Assembly (NCBI GenBank): GCA_029946075.1
Contig: JAQSDT010000076.1
Span: 1-7,780 of the forward strand
Length of the DNA stretch: 7,780 bases
Direction of reading: 5' to 3'
From: a bacterium
GTDB lineage: Bacteria > Pseudomonadota > Alphaproteobacteria > Rhizobiales > Xanthobacteraceae
Part shown: positions 1 through 5,500 of the stretch, one piece after another
Layout of the letters: each line of letters starts with the position of its first letter
Position numbering within the stretch: the first letter of the stretch is position 1
Notes under the pieces: model-generated
What the model saw: only the letters and a program-made list of their open reading frames with translations
The model's database searches: none
Told to the model about the DNA's origin: nothing
Position numbers and translations under genes: made by a program

Positions 1-1321
1 GCGGATCGCCGGCCTCGTCGAGCACGGTCATGCGGCGGGTCAGGAACAGCCGCAGGCCGTCCTTGGTGGAGATCGGGTGTTCCTCGGTGAGCAGTCCGCG
101 CTTCTTGATCGCAGCTTCGTCGCGCGCGATGATCAGCCTGGCTTCGCGCGGATTGAAGATGTCGGAGGCGGTGAGGCCCGTGGCATCCTCGCGGCGGCGA
201 TTCAGGATCGTTTCGGCGCTGCGGTTGGCCAGCAGATAGCGCCCGTCGCTGACGCGTTCCACGATCAGCGACACCGGAATGTTGTCGACCACCAGTTCGA
301 GGAACTTCTTGGTGTTCTCGAGTTCGCGCGACAGCGAACGGCGGTCGGTGACGTCGTCGAACAGCGCGATCAGGAATTCCGGCTCGCCGCGGTCGTTGCG
401 GGCGATCACGCGGTTGGAAGCGAGCACGCGTTTGTCGTCGCCGCGCTCCACGTTGTATTCGCTGCGGTGATAGCCTTCCGGCGAATTCAGCGCCGCTTGG
501 TCGGCCTTCTCGATGCTCTTTGCGGTTTCGGGGCGGAAGATTTCGTCGGCCCGCTTGCCGACGATATGATCGCGGGAGAAGCGCGAGAACCGTTCGAATG
601 CACGGTTGACGAAAATATAGCGACCGTCATCGATGTTCTTGGCGGCAACGCAAACCGGAACATTGTCGAGCACCGATTCCAGAAACTGCGTGGTCGACGC
701 CAGCTTGCGCGACAGCCGGCGCTGCTCGGTACAGTCCTCGTGGGTTCCGATGGTGCCGCCATTGGGCAGCCGGAACATCTTGGACAGGATCGCGCGGCCG
801 CCCGGCAGTTCGGTGACGACACCCTCGGGGCGGCGGGCGAGCTTGCCGAACTCCTCGGCGGTGAGATCGAGCAGGCCACGCGAACGCCGCAACTCGACCA
901 GGTCGCGGCCGGTCATGTCGCTGGAAATATCGGCGCGGGTGAAGCCGTACATTTCGAGGAAGCGGTCGTTGCAGAAGACCACGCGGTTTTGCGCGTTAGT
1001 CATCATGACGCCCTGGTTCAGATTGTTCAGGGCGGAGCTGATGAAGGCGCTGCGTCGCAGCTTGGCGCGCTTGGCGCCACGCAGCGCGCTCAACGTCCAG
1101 AGCCCGACGGCCACCAGCAAGGAGAGGACGGCAACACCGGCGAGCAGAAGCTCCCAGACCTCGTTGGGATCGAGCGAGCCGATGTAGCTGGCAGGTGCGA
1201 AGCCTGTTGCCGGCGACGCGGCCAGTGCCAGTCCGCACGGCGCAGCGGTGGCGACCAGGCATACGAAGGCCCACGCCGGAATCGAATTCCTCCCGCTTGC
1301 CTGCCAATTCTTGCCAGCCAT
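1..1321 (-). CDS. Membrane-anchored multi-PAS sensor protein (3' part outside window)
   Basis: The frame stays open from the ATG at 1321 down to base 1, giving the first 440 residues; the C-terminus lies outside the window. Residues 14-35 form a hydrophobic segment (signal anchor or first membrane helix) and residues 55-77 a second one, followed by a basic stretch (RGAKRAKLRR) that marks the cytoplasmic side. Three PAS-like domains then follow. The first is at about 92-205 (LNNLNQGVMMTNAQNRVVFCN), the second at about 210-330 (FLESVLDNVPV, then GRYIFVNRAFERF) and the third from about 338 (FLELVVDNIPV, then GRYLLANRSAETIL). The repeated 'DRRSLSRELENT'-type linkers between PAS units look like signalling helices. 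No output domain is visible. In relatives such proteins usually end in GGDEF/EAL or histidine kinase domains, so a signalling role is inferred only. A GGGTGGGG run directly precedes the ATG as a possible ribosome binding site. The gene is divergent from the FAD oxidoreductase gene. Confidence 0.85.
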   Translation of the reverse strand, partial: MAGKNWQASGRNSIPAWAFVCLVATAAPCGLALAASPATGFAPASYIGSLDPNEVWELLLAGVAVLSLLVAVGLWTLSALRGAKRAKLRRSAFISSALNNLNQGVMMTNAQNRVVFCNDRFLEMYGFTRADISSDMTGRDLVELRRSRGLLDLTAEEFGKLARRPEGVVTELPGGRAILSKMFRLPNGGTIGTHEDCTEQRRLSRKLASTTQFLESVLDNVPVCVAAKNIDDGRYIFVNRAFERFSRFSRDHIVGKRADEIFRPETAKSIEKADQAALNSPEGYHRSEYNVERGDDKRVLASNRVIARNDRGEPEFLIALFDDVTDRRSLSRELENTKKFLELVVDNIPVSLIVERVSDGRYLLANRSAETILNRRREDATGLTASDIFNPREARLIIARDEAAIKKRGLLTEEHPISTKDGLRLFLTRRMTVLDEAGDP

Positions 1322-1437
1322 ACCCCACCCGCGGATTTTCGGCGGGAGTGTCTGGCTTGACCGGTTTGGATCAGGTAAACGCGTACCCTTGGCGCTCGCG
1401 GAAGCCGGCTCAAACTACGGCAATTGCCCTGACATGA

Positions 1438-1453
1438 TTAATGCTCCATTAAC
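1438..1453. promoter_or_regulatory. CtrA-type binding site TTAA-N7-TTAAC
   Basis: TTAA at 1438-1441, seven bases, then TTAAC at 1449-1453. This matches the full CtrA consensus known from Caulobacter and other Alphaproteobacteria. It lies in the divergent spacer, about 117 bases upstream of the PAS protein start and about 129 bases upstream of the FAD oxidoreductase start. Such an AT-rich 9-base match is rare by chance in DNA this GC-rich. Which gene it would control is not determinable from the sequence. Confidence 0.5.
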
Positions 1454-1581
1454 TCACGCGCCTGCAGGGCTTATTCCAAGGCAAACCAACGGGTTGATGA
1501 GCTGCAACTCTGAACGAAACGATAACGGGCAGGCGCGAGGAATGCCGCTTCGCGTATCCAAATTGCGGACCTAGGGCCGAC

Positions 1582-2685
1582 ATGGACAGAGTGGATTGCG
1601 TCGTCATCGGGGCGGGGGTCGTAGGCCTTGCGATCGCGCGGCGGCTGGCCCAGGCATGCCGCGAAGTGATCGTGCTGGAGGCCGCTGAGGCCATCGGCAC
1701 CGTGACCTCCTCGCGCAACAGCGAAGTGATCCACGCCGGCATCTATTACCGCGCCGGCAGCCTGATGGCGCAGATGTGCGTCAGCGGCAAGCACGCGCTC
1801 TACCGCTACTGCAATGAACATGGCATCCCGCATCGCAATTGCGGCAAGCTGATCGTCGCCACGACGGCGAAGGAAACCGAAAAGCTGCAATCGATCCGCG
1901 CGCACGCCGAAGCCAATGGCGTCGGCGACATGCAGTTGCTCTCCGGCGAAGCCGCGCGCGATCTCGAGCCGGCGTTAAACTGCGACGCGGCGCTGCTGTC
2001 GCCCTCCACCGGCATCATCGACAGCCACGCCTATATGCTGGCGCTGCGCGGCGACGCGGAAGAAGCCGGCGCCGCCTTCGCCTTCCACACGCCGCTGCTG
2101 CACGCGCGCGCGGGTGGCGGCCACATCGAAATCGAAGCCGGCGGCGACGCACCGATGACGCTGGCCTGCAACCTGCTGGTCAACTCGGCCGGGCTTGGCG
2201 CACCCGCCGTGGCGCGCAGCATCGACGGCATGCCGGTCGACATGATTCCGTGCGCTTATCTGGCCAAGGGAAACTATTTCAGCTGCAACGCGCGCGCGCC
2301 GTTTTCGCGCCTGATCTATCCGGTGCCGGAGCCCGGCGGTCTGGGCGTGCATCTGACGCTCGACATGGCCGGACAGGCGCGGTTCGGCCCCGACGTCGAA
2401 TGGATCGAGCGCATCGACTATGAGGTGGATCCCGCGCGCGCGGACCGGTTCTATCCGGCGATCCGGCGCTACTGGCCGTCGCTGCCCGACGGCGCGCTGA
2501 TGCCGAGCTATTCAGGCATCCGGCCGAAGATCGTGCCGCCGGCCGTCGCGACGCAGGATTTCCTGATCCAGGGCCCGCGCGACCATGGCGTCACGGGACT
2601 GATCAACCTGTTCGGGATCGAGTCACCGGGACTGACGTCATCGCTCGCCATCGCCGATCACGTCGGCACGCTGGCGGAGCTCTGA
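1582..2685 (+). CDS. FAD-dependent oxidoreductase, L-2-hydroxyglutarate oxidase family
   Basis: A 367-residue protein of the DAO (glycine oxidase-like) fold. The N-terminal Rossmann motif for FAD is clear: VIGAGVVGL with G10, G12 and G15, and E33 at the end of the second strand to hold the ribose. The segment NSEVIHAGIYY (residues 46-56) is typical of the L-2-hydroxyglutarate dehydrogenase/LhgO family, as are CGKLIVAT (88-94), SPSTGIID (140-147), SGIRPKI (311-317) and the C-terminal NLFGIESPGLTSSLAIA (342-357). Family members oxidise L-2-hydroxyglutarate or related 2-hydroxyacids and pass electrons to quinone or oxygen; the exact substrate is not proven here. Length is usual for bacterial members and no signal peptide is seen. 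The start follows a weak AGGG; the hydrophobic first strand begins within five residues, so a later start is unlikely. No partner genes of glutarate metabolism lie beside it, so it may be monocistronic. Confidence 0.88.
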   Translation: MDRVDCVVIGAGVVGLAIARRLAQACREVIVLEAAEAIGTVTSSRNSEVIHAGIYYRAGSLMAQMCVSGKHALYRYCNEHGIPHRNCGKLIVATTAKETEKLQSIRAHAEANGVGDMQLLSGEAARDLEPALNCDAALLSPSTGIIDSHAYMLALRGDAEEAGAAFAFHTPLLHARAGGGHIEIEAGGDAPMTLACNLLVNSAGLGAPAVARSIDGMPVDMIPCAYLAKGNYFSCNARAPFSRLIYPVPEPGGLGVHLTLDMAGQARFGPDVEWIERIDYEVDPARADRFYPAIRRYWPSLPDGALMPSYSGIRPKIVPPAVATQDFLIQGPRDHGVTGLINLFGIESPGLTSSLAIADHVGTLAEL

Positions 2686-2725
2686 ACCGCCTTCGAAATT
2701 CGTCCGGAAGGGAAAGCTAACCCGG

Positions 2726-2766
2726 AAGAAAAGCCCGACGCGGATGAGCGCATCAGCGCCCATCCG
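2726..2766 (-). terminator. Possible terminator between convergent genes
   Basis: A hairpin at 2741-2766 has a 6-bp outer stem (CGGATG/CATCCG), a single mismatch, a 4-bp inner stem (GCGC/GCGC) and an ATCA loop. Read on the minus strand it is followed, 8 bases later, by CTTTTCTT (2733-2726), so it best fits the DUF465 gene ending at 2804. On the plus strand no T-run follows, but the same hairpin could also help end the oxidoreductase transcript. The gap before the T-run makes it an imperfect intrinsic terminator. Confidence 0.35.
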
Positions 2767-2803
2767 GCGAACTCTTCGTGTTCGATCTCTGCTGGAAACC
2801 GGT

Positions 2804-2989
2804 CTAGTGGAGAGTTTCGCTGACGGTAGCCTTCAACCGCTCGATCTCGTCCTTGACCATCAACTTGCGGCGCTTCAGCTCGACGATCTGCAGGTCGTCT
2901 GTGGAAAGATGCACGAGCGCTTCGTGCAATTCGTTTTCGAGGCTCTTGTGTTTACGTTCAAGTTCAACAAGATGCGCCTGTAGTGCCAT
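2804..2989 (-). CDS. DUF465 (YdcH-family) small protein, 61 aa
   Basis: A 61-residue, highly charged, all-helical protein. It matches the DUF465/YdcH family pattern: an N-terminal helix (LVELERKHKSLENELHEAL), a short turn (LSTDD) and a second basic helix with the family-typical LKRRKLMVKDEIERLK (residues 38-53). The two helices probably form a helical hairpin or coiled coil; the molecular role of the family is not established. The start is well supported: AGGAG lies 7 bases before the ATG. It is divergent from a second DUF465 gene at 3227, with a 237-base spacer, and convergent with the FAD oxidoreductase gene. Length is normal for the family. Confidence 0.85.
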   Translation of the reverse strand: MALQAHLVELERKHKSLENELHEALVHLSTDDLQIVELKRRKLMVKDEIERLKATVSETLH

Positions 2990-3134
2990 ACGAAATCTCC
3001 TCGGTGGATAAACCTCAGATTCGATCCGGACGAGGGAGTGTACACCAGACGCCGAATCTGTCGATGGGTATCCAGAATCGGGCCTCTCATATTTTCGGAT
3101 TTATCTGTAACCAAACGTGAGTATGGAACTTGCG

Positions 3135-3184
3135 CAGCTTGCGAAGCAGGCCTGCAGGGACGATATTTACCGCCAGCTTGCGAA
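3135..3184. repeat. Direct repeat CAGCTTGCGAA x2 flanking a palindrome
   Basis: The 11-base sequence CAGCTTGCGAA occurs at 3135-3145 and again at 3174-3184, 39 bases apart. The perfect 10-base palindrome GCAGGCCTGC (3146-3155) directly follows the first copy. A third TTGCG lies at 3130-3134. The cluster lies just upstream of the DUF465 gene at 3227, in otherwise AT-richer non-coding DNA, and could be an operator; no known regulator is recognised. Confidence 0.4.
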
Positions 3185-3226
3185 ACCCGTTCACAACCTC
3201 ATCGTGCTTTTCAGTTAACACACACC

Positions 3227-3433
3227 ATGACCGACGAAGATGAGCGTGAGCTCGAAAACGAGCTCGCCCGCCTGCAGCAGGAGCATCGCGATCTCGATGC
3301 GGCGATCGACGCGCTGCATCAGTCGCCGGCACCGGACCTGCTGCGGCTGCAGCGGCTGAAGAAGCGAAAGCTGCAATTGCGCGACCGCATCGCGTTCATC
3401 GAAGACCAGATCACGCCCGACATCATCGCCTGA
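3227..3433 (+). CDS. DUF465 (YdcH-family) small protein, 68 aa
   Basis: A 68-residue charged, helical protein and the second DUF465/YdcH member in this window. Residues 5-32 form an acidic amphipathic helix (EREL.ELARLQQEHRDL), residues 33-36 a turn with Pro at 35 and 37 (SPAP), and residues 38-61 the family-typical second helix with LQRLKKRKLQLRDRI. The frame is open upstream to 3038, but the ATG at 3227 is chosen because the DUF465 domain begins right there and the upstream residues (Cys/Arg/Pro-rich) do not resemble the family. No good ribosome binding site precedes 3227, so translation may be weak or use a short leader. The two DUF465 proteins share only the fold pattern and the second-helix KR(R)KL core, so they are diverged paralogues rather than a recent duplication. 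Function unknown. Confidence 0.82.
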   Translation: MTDEDERELENELARLQQEHRDLDAAIDALHQSPAPDLLRLQRLKKRKLQLRDRIAFIEDQITPDIIA

Positions 3434-3628
3434 CCGGCGGCGCGCGGCGGCCAGGCCCTGCGACGAGACGCCCTCCCGATGCTGCGGCACCTCGCCGCGC
3501 GGCGGGCAATCGCCGCCCCCTTCGTTCGGCAAACGCTTGTCCCCGAAATCCACACATCCGGCCGCAATGTCCTCGCGACCGGCCCCGCGCCCGGAGGGCC
3601 TGCGGCTGTGAAATCCCGACGATGCCGC
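3434..3628. other. GC-rich spacer without a convincing gene
   Basis: Between the DUF465 stop and the SOS-type promoter no supported gene is seen; the open frames here are arginine/proline-rich antisense or out-of-frame readings without ribosome binding sites. It holds a perfect 12-base palindrome, CGCCGCGCGGCG (3493-3504), and a related GC-rich run near 3436-3450, which could form strong RNA structure and end the DUF465 transcript. No T-run follows, so this is not called a terminator. Confidence 0.4.
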
Positions 3629-3660
3629 TTGACTCCAAAAGAACAAAAAGAGAACATATC
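3629..3660 (+). promoter_or_regulatory. Probable promoter with -35 TTGACT
   Basis: TTGACT at 3629-3634 matches five of six bases of the -35 consensus. The -10 is poor: GAACAT at 17-base spacing (3652-3657) or ACATAT at 19-base spacing (3654-3659). A start near 3665 would leave a leader of about 20 bases carrying the GAGGAG ribosome binding site (3676-3681). The LexA-type box lies between the two promoter elements, a natural position for repression. Confidence 0.45.
3641..3655. promoter_or_regulatory. LexA (SOS) box, GAAC-N7-GAAC
   Basis: GAAC at 3641-3644, AAAAAGA, then GAAC at 3652-3655. On the other strand this reads GTTC-N7-GTTC, the direct-repeat SOS box recognised by LexA in Alphaproteobacteria. 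Its A-rich spacer is also typical of real sites. It lies 33 bases upstream of the ATG at 3688, within the likely promoter, and no gene is divergently arranged, so control would be on the downstream two-gene operon. Confidence 0.72.
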
Positions 3661-3687
3661 CGTCTGCCGCCAGCCGAGGAGACCGCC

Positions 3688-3900
3688 ATGTCCGTTCCAG
3701 CATCCGTGTCCGACAACAGCCGCTACGAACAGGCCTGCGACCAGGCCATCGCGATGTGCGACGGCAATCTGCGCTCGACCATCAAGGCGCTGATCATGGC
3801 GAACGAATATCTGGAAACCGAGCTGGAAGAACTGCAGGCGTCGATCGCGGCCGGCTGCGTGCCGGCGCGCACGCCGCATGCAACGAGCGACGCCGCCTGA
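3688..3900 (+). CDS. Small conserved-looking protein, 70 aa, probable SOS-regulated operon gene 1
   Basis: I do not recognise a named family. The 70-residue product has a variable N-terminus (1-11), a central helical part (12-54: RYEQACDQAIAMCDGN, then LRSTIKALIMANEYLE, then TELEELQASI) and a short, low-complexity C-tail. Cys at 17, 24 and 57 are present, but no metal motif. The start is set by GAGGAG six bases before the ATG. An in-frame ATG at 3622 lacks a ribosome binding site and would translate through the LexA box and promoter, so it is rejected. It is followed 21 bases later by the 83-aa gene in the same direction, probably as one transcript. The LexA-type box just upstream suggests induction by DNA damage; the function is unknown. 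The helical CDGN...LIMANEYLE core looks like something under selection rather than a random frame. Confidence 0.75.
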   Translation: MSVPASVSDNSRYEQACDQAIAMCDGNLRSTIKALIMANEYLETELEELQASIAAGCVPARTPHATSDAA

Positions 3901-3921
3901 AACCAGACACGGAGCAAGACG

Positions 3922-4173
3922 ATGGCCGATGTTACCTACTACGTCGCACTGCCGTTCCTGCAGGACGATGGCGGCGCGCCCGTCGCGGGCACCGCCGAAG
4001 AATGCCAGAGCCCGACCACCGCGCTGCGCCGCGCCGAAGTGATGTCGCGGATGGCCGGCAGCATCGGCGCGGTCGCGTTCAGCCGCAGCGGCGATCCCAT
4101 GCTCGGCGAGTTCGGCGATGCGAAACTGCTGCGGTCGTTCGGCAACGTGCCGGAAGATCTCGGCGGGTTGTAA
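3922..4173 (+). CDS. Small protein of unknown function, 83 aa, probable SOS-regulated operon gene 2
   Basis: No named family is recognised. The 83-residue protein begins with a hydrophobic beta strand (VTYYVALPF, residues 4-12). An acidic/glycine loop follows, then a helix (TTALRRAEVMSRMAG, 32-46), a second strand (GAVAFSRSGDP, 49-59) and a C-terminal segment (LGEFGDAKLLRSFGNVPEDL, 61-80). This beta-alpha-beta pattern suggests a small soluble cytoplasmic domain; no signal peptide or membrane helix is seen. The start follows GGAG with 7-base spacing. It sits 21 bases after the 70-aa gene and shares its LexA-controlled promoter by inference. Its stop lies only 3 bases from the stop of the convergent GGDEF gene, and a 9-bp hairpin starts right after it. 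Confidence 0.78.
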   Translation: MADVTYYVALPFLQDDGGAPVAGTAEECQSPTTALRRAEVMSRMAGSIGAVAFSRSGDPMLGEFGDAKLLRSFGNVPEDLGGL

Positions 4174-4195
4174 GCGTCACGACACTTCGTGACGC
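4174..4195. terminator. 9-bp hairpin at convergent gene ends, possible bidirectional terminator
   Basis: A perfect 9-bp inverted repeat (GCGTCACGA at 4174-4182 and TCGTGACGC at 4187-4195) with a four-base CACT loop. It starts one base after the stop codon of the 83-aa gene and covers the last codons and stop of the GGDEF gene on the other strand. Neither side has a proper T-run (only TTAC on the minus side), so it may stall polymerase or protect RNA 3' ends rather than be a classical intrinsic terminator. Confidence 0.45.
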
Positions 4196-4860
4196 CGCTG
4201 CGCCTTGCGCACATACATAGCGCTGTCGGCCGTCTCCAGCGCGCGGCCAGCTTCGGAATGGCTGTCCAGAACGGCAATGCCGGCGGAGGCGCCCGCGGTG
4301 ACGGTGCGGCCGCGAAACACGAATGTCAGCCGATCGATCATCTCCTCCAGCGCCGCCGCCTTGGCTCTGGCGTCGGTCTCGCTGAGATTCCACAGCAGCA
4401 GCGCGAACTCGTCGCCGCCGAGCCGGCCGATCACGTCGGATGATCGCACCTCACCCTGCAGCGTCGTCACGATCGCCTTGAGCACCTGATCGCCGGCGGC
4501 GTGGCCGAAGGCGTCGTTGATCGGTTTCAGGCGATCGACGTCGAGCACGATCAGCGCACCGCCTGCCTGGTAGCGCTTGATGTAGGCGATCGCCCGCCGC
4601 AGCTCGCGCTCGAAGCCGCGCCGGTTCGGGATATCGAGCAGGAAGTCGGTATCGGCCGAGGCCTGCAGTTCCTCGATCCGCGCCTGCGCCCTGGAAAGCT
4701 GCGCCTTCAGCCGGCGGATCGTCGCCCTGGCGTCGACGGATGCGGCTGGGGGGCGGGCTGCGGGCGCAGGCTTGCCTCGCGGTGCGGCATTCCGCGCCAC
4801 TGCTGCGCGTTTCGGGCGTTTTACGGCTCTGGAGGCTGGCGCCCTCGGTGGTTTCTTCAT
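4177..4860 (-). CDS. GGDEF-domain diguanylate cyclase, soluble, with basic N-terminal tail
   Basis: A 227-residue protein predicted to make cyclic-di-GMP from two GTP. Residues 1-41 are a Lys/Arg/Ala/Pro-rich disordered tail with no membrane segment. Residues 44-68 form a short coiled coil (IRRLKAQLSRAQARIEELQ) that could drive the dimerisation needed for activity. The GGDEF domain spans about 69-222. The active-site motif GGDEF is intact at 148-152, the metal-binding D107 lies in LDVDRLKPIND, and FGHAAGD (118-124) is normal. The product-inhibition I-site RxxD is present at R139 and D142, exactly five residues before GGDEF, so feedback control is expected. The usual DxLTGLPNRR motif reads DFLLDIPNRR, a mild deviation. 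An AGGGAAGG run precedes the ATG. The gene is divergent from purE and convergent with the SOS-type operon. No sensory domain is present, so regulation is probably at transcription or through the tail. Confidence 0.88.
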   Translation of the reverse strand: MKKPPRAPASRAVKRPKRAAVARNAAPRGKPAPAARPPAASVDARATIRRLKAQLSRAQARIEELQASADTDFLLDIPNRRGFERELRRAIAYIKRYQAGGALIVLDVDRLKPINDAFGHAAGDQVLKAIVTTLQGEVRSSDVIGRLGGDEFALLLWNLSETDARAKAAALEEMIDRLTFVFRGRTVTAGASAGIAVLDSHSEAGRALETADSAMYVRKAQRRHEVS

Positions 4861-4912
4861 GGCCTTCCCTGTGCAGGCTCGCTTTTGAAGGCTTGCCCGC
4901 GTTCACCAAGAC

Positions 4913-4941
4913 AGGATAGTCCATTCCCAACCCCTTGCCAC
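4913..4941 (-). promoter_or_regulatory. Candidate promoter for the GGDEF gene
   Basis: On the minus strand GTGGCA (4941-4936), a 17-base spacer and TATCCT (4918-4913) form a moderate -35/-10 pair about 53 bases upstream of the GGDEF start. Both hexamers deviate from consensus, so this is tentative. Confidence 0.3.
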
Positions 4942-4944
4942 GCC

Positions 4945-4973
4945 TTGGATGACGCGCGGGCCGCCCCTATAAT
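4945..4973 (+). promoter_or_regulatory. Promoter of purEK
   Basis: TTGGAT (4945-4950), an exact 17-base spacer and a perfect TATAAT (4968-4973) form a strong housekeeping-type promoter. Transcription would start near 4980, giving a leader of about 32 bases before the purE ATG. No riboswitch could fit in so short a leader and no PurR-like operator is recognised. Confidence 0.65.
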
Positions 4974-5011
4974 CGGCCTATGTTTCTGGATTCCCGAACA
5001 GAATTGACGAG

Positions 5012-5500
5012 ATGACCGCACCTATCGCCATCATCATGGGCAGCCAGTCGGACTGGGAGACCATGCGCCATGCTGCCGAAACGCTGACGGCGCTCGGGAT
5101 TCCCTGCGAAAAACGCATCGTTTCCGCCCACCGCACCCCGGACCGGCTGTTCGCCTTTGCCAAGGGCGCCAAGGCTGCCGGATTCAAGATCATCATCGCC
5201 GGTGCCGGCGGCGCGGCGCATCTGCCCGGCATGGCGGCGGCGCTGACGGAACTGCCCGTGTTCGGCGTGCCGGTCGAATCCAAGGCGCTGTCGGGCATCG
5301 ATTCGCTCTATTCGATCGTGCAGATGCCGGCCGGCGTGCCGGTGGGAACGCTGGCGATCGGCAAGGCCGGCGCCGTCAATGCCGCCCTGCTCGCAGCCAG
5401 CGTGCTGGCGCTGAACGATGCGGCGCTGGCGACGCGTCTGGCTGCCTGGCGCAAGCAGCAGACGGACGCGGTCAAGGAGCGGCCGGAGGAATCGGCGTGA
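5012..5500 (+). CDS. purE: N5-carboxyaminoimidazole ribonucleotide mutase
   Basis: A 162-residue class I PurE, which converts N5-CAIR to CAIR in de novo purine synthesis, in the cytoplasm as an octamer. Signature segments are all present: IIMGSQSDW (7-15), VSAHRTP (37-43) with the catalytic His at H40, the AGAGGAAHLPGM loop (63-74) and GVPVESKALSGIDSLYSIVQMP (85-106), all typical of class I bacterial enzymes. Length is normal. The ATG at 5012 is the only sensible start, since the first beta strand begins at residue 4, although its ribosome binding site is weak. Its stop overlaps the purK start by 4 bases (GTGA), so the two are translationally coupled, in keeping with consecutive steps of one pathway. 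Confidence 0.97.
   Translation: MTAPIAIIMGSQSDWETMRHAAETLTALGIPCEKRIVSAHRTPDRLFAFAKGAKAAGFKIIIAGAGGAAHLPGMAAALTELPVFGVPVESKALSGIDSLYSIVQMPAGVPVGTLAIGKAGAVNAALLAASVLALNDAALATRLAAWRKQQTDAVKERPEESA

Noticed and set aside
77..1360. Long plus-strand open frame of 427 codons
   Set aside because: It lies antisense to the PAS protein, whose minus-strand translation shows three clear PAS domains. The plus reading is a low-information shadow typical of GC-rich DNA.
1494..1526. Possible promoter TTGATG ... GATAAC for the FAD oxidoreductase
   Set aside because: The spacing is 21 bases between the best hexamers and the -10 at proper spacing (AAACGA) is poor, so it is not reliable enough to call.
3038..3226. 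Upstream extension of the 68-aa DUF465 protein
   Set aside because: The added 63 residues do not resemble the family and cover the repeat-rich non-coding spacer; the domain begins at the ATG at 3227.
3493..3504. 12-base palindrome CGCCGCGCGGCG as a terminator
   Set aside because: No T-run follows, and GC-only palindromes arise easily in DNA of this composition.
3622..3687. Upstream ATG for the 70-aa protein
   Set aside because: It has no ribosome binding site and would translate through the -35, the LexA box and the -10; the ATG at 3688 has a good GAGGAG.
3479..3793. Plus-strand open frame of 104 codons in the GC-rich spacer
   Set aside because: It is Arg/Pro-rich, overlaps the better supported 70-aa gene in another frame, covers the promoter and has no family match.
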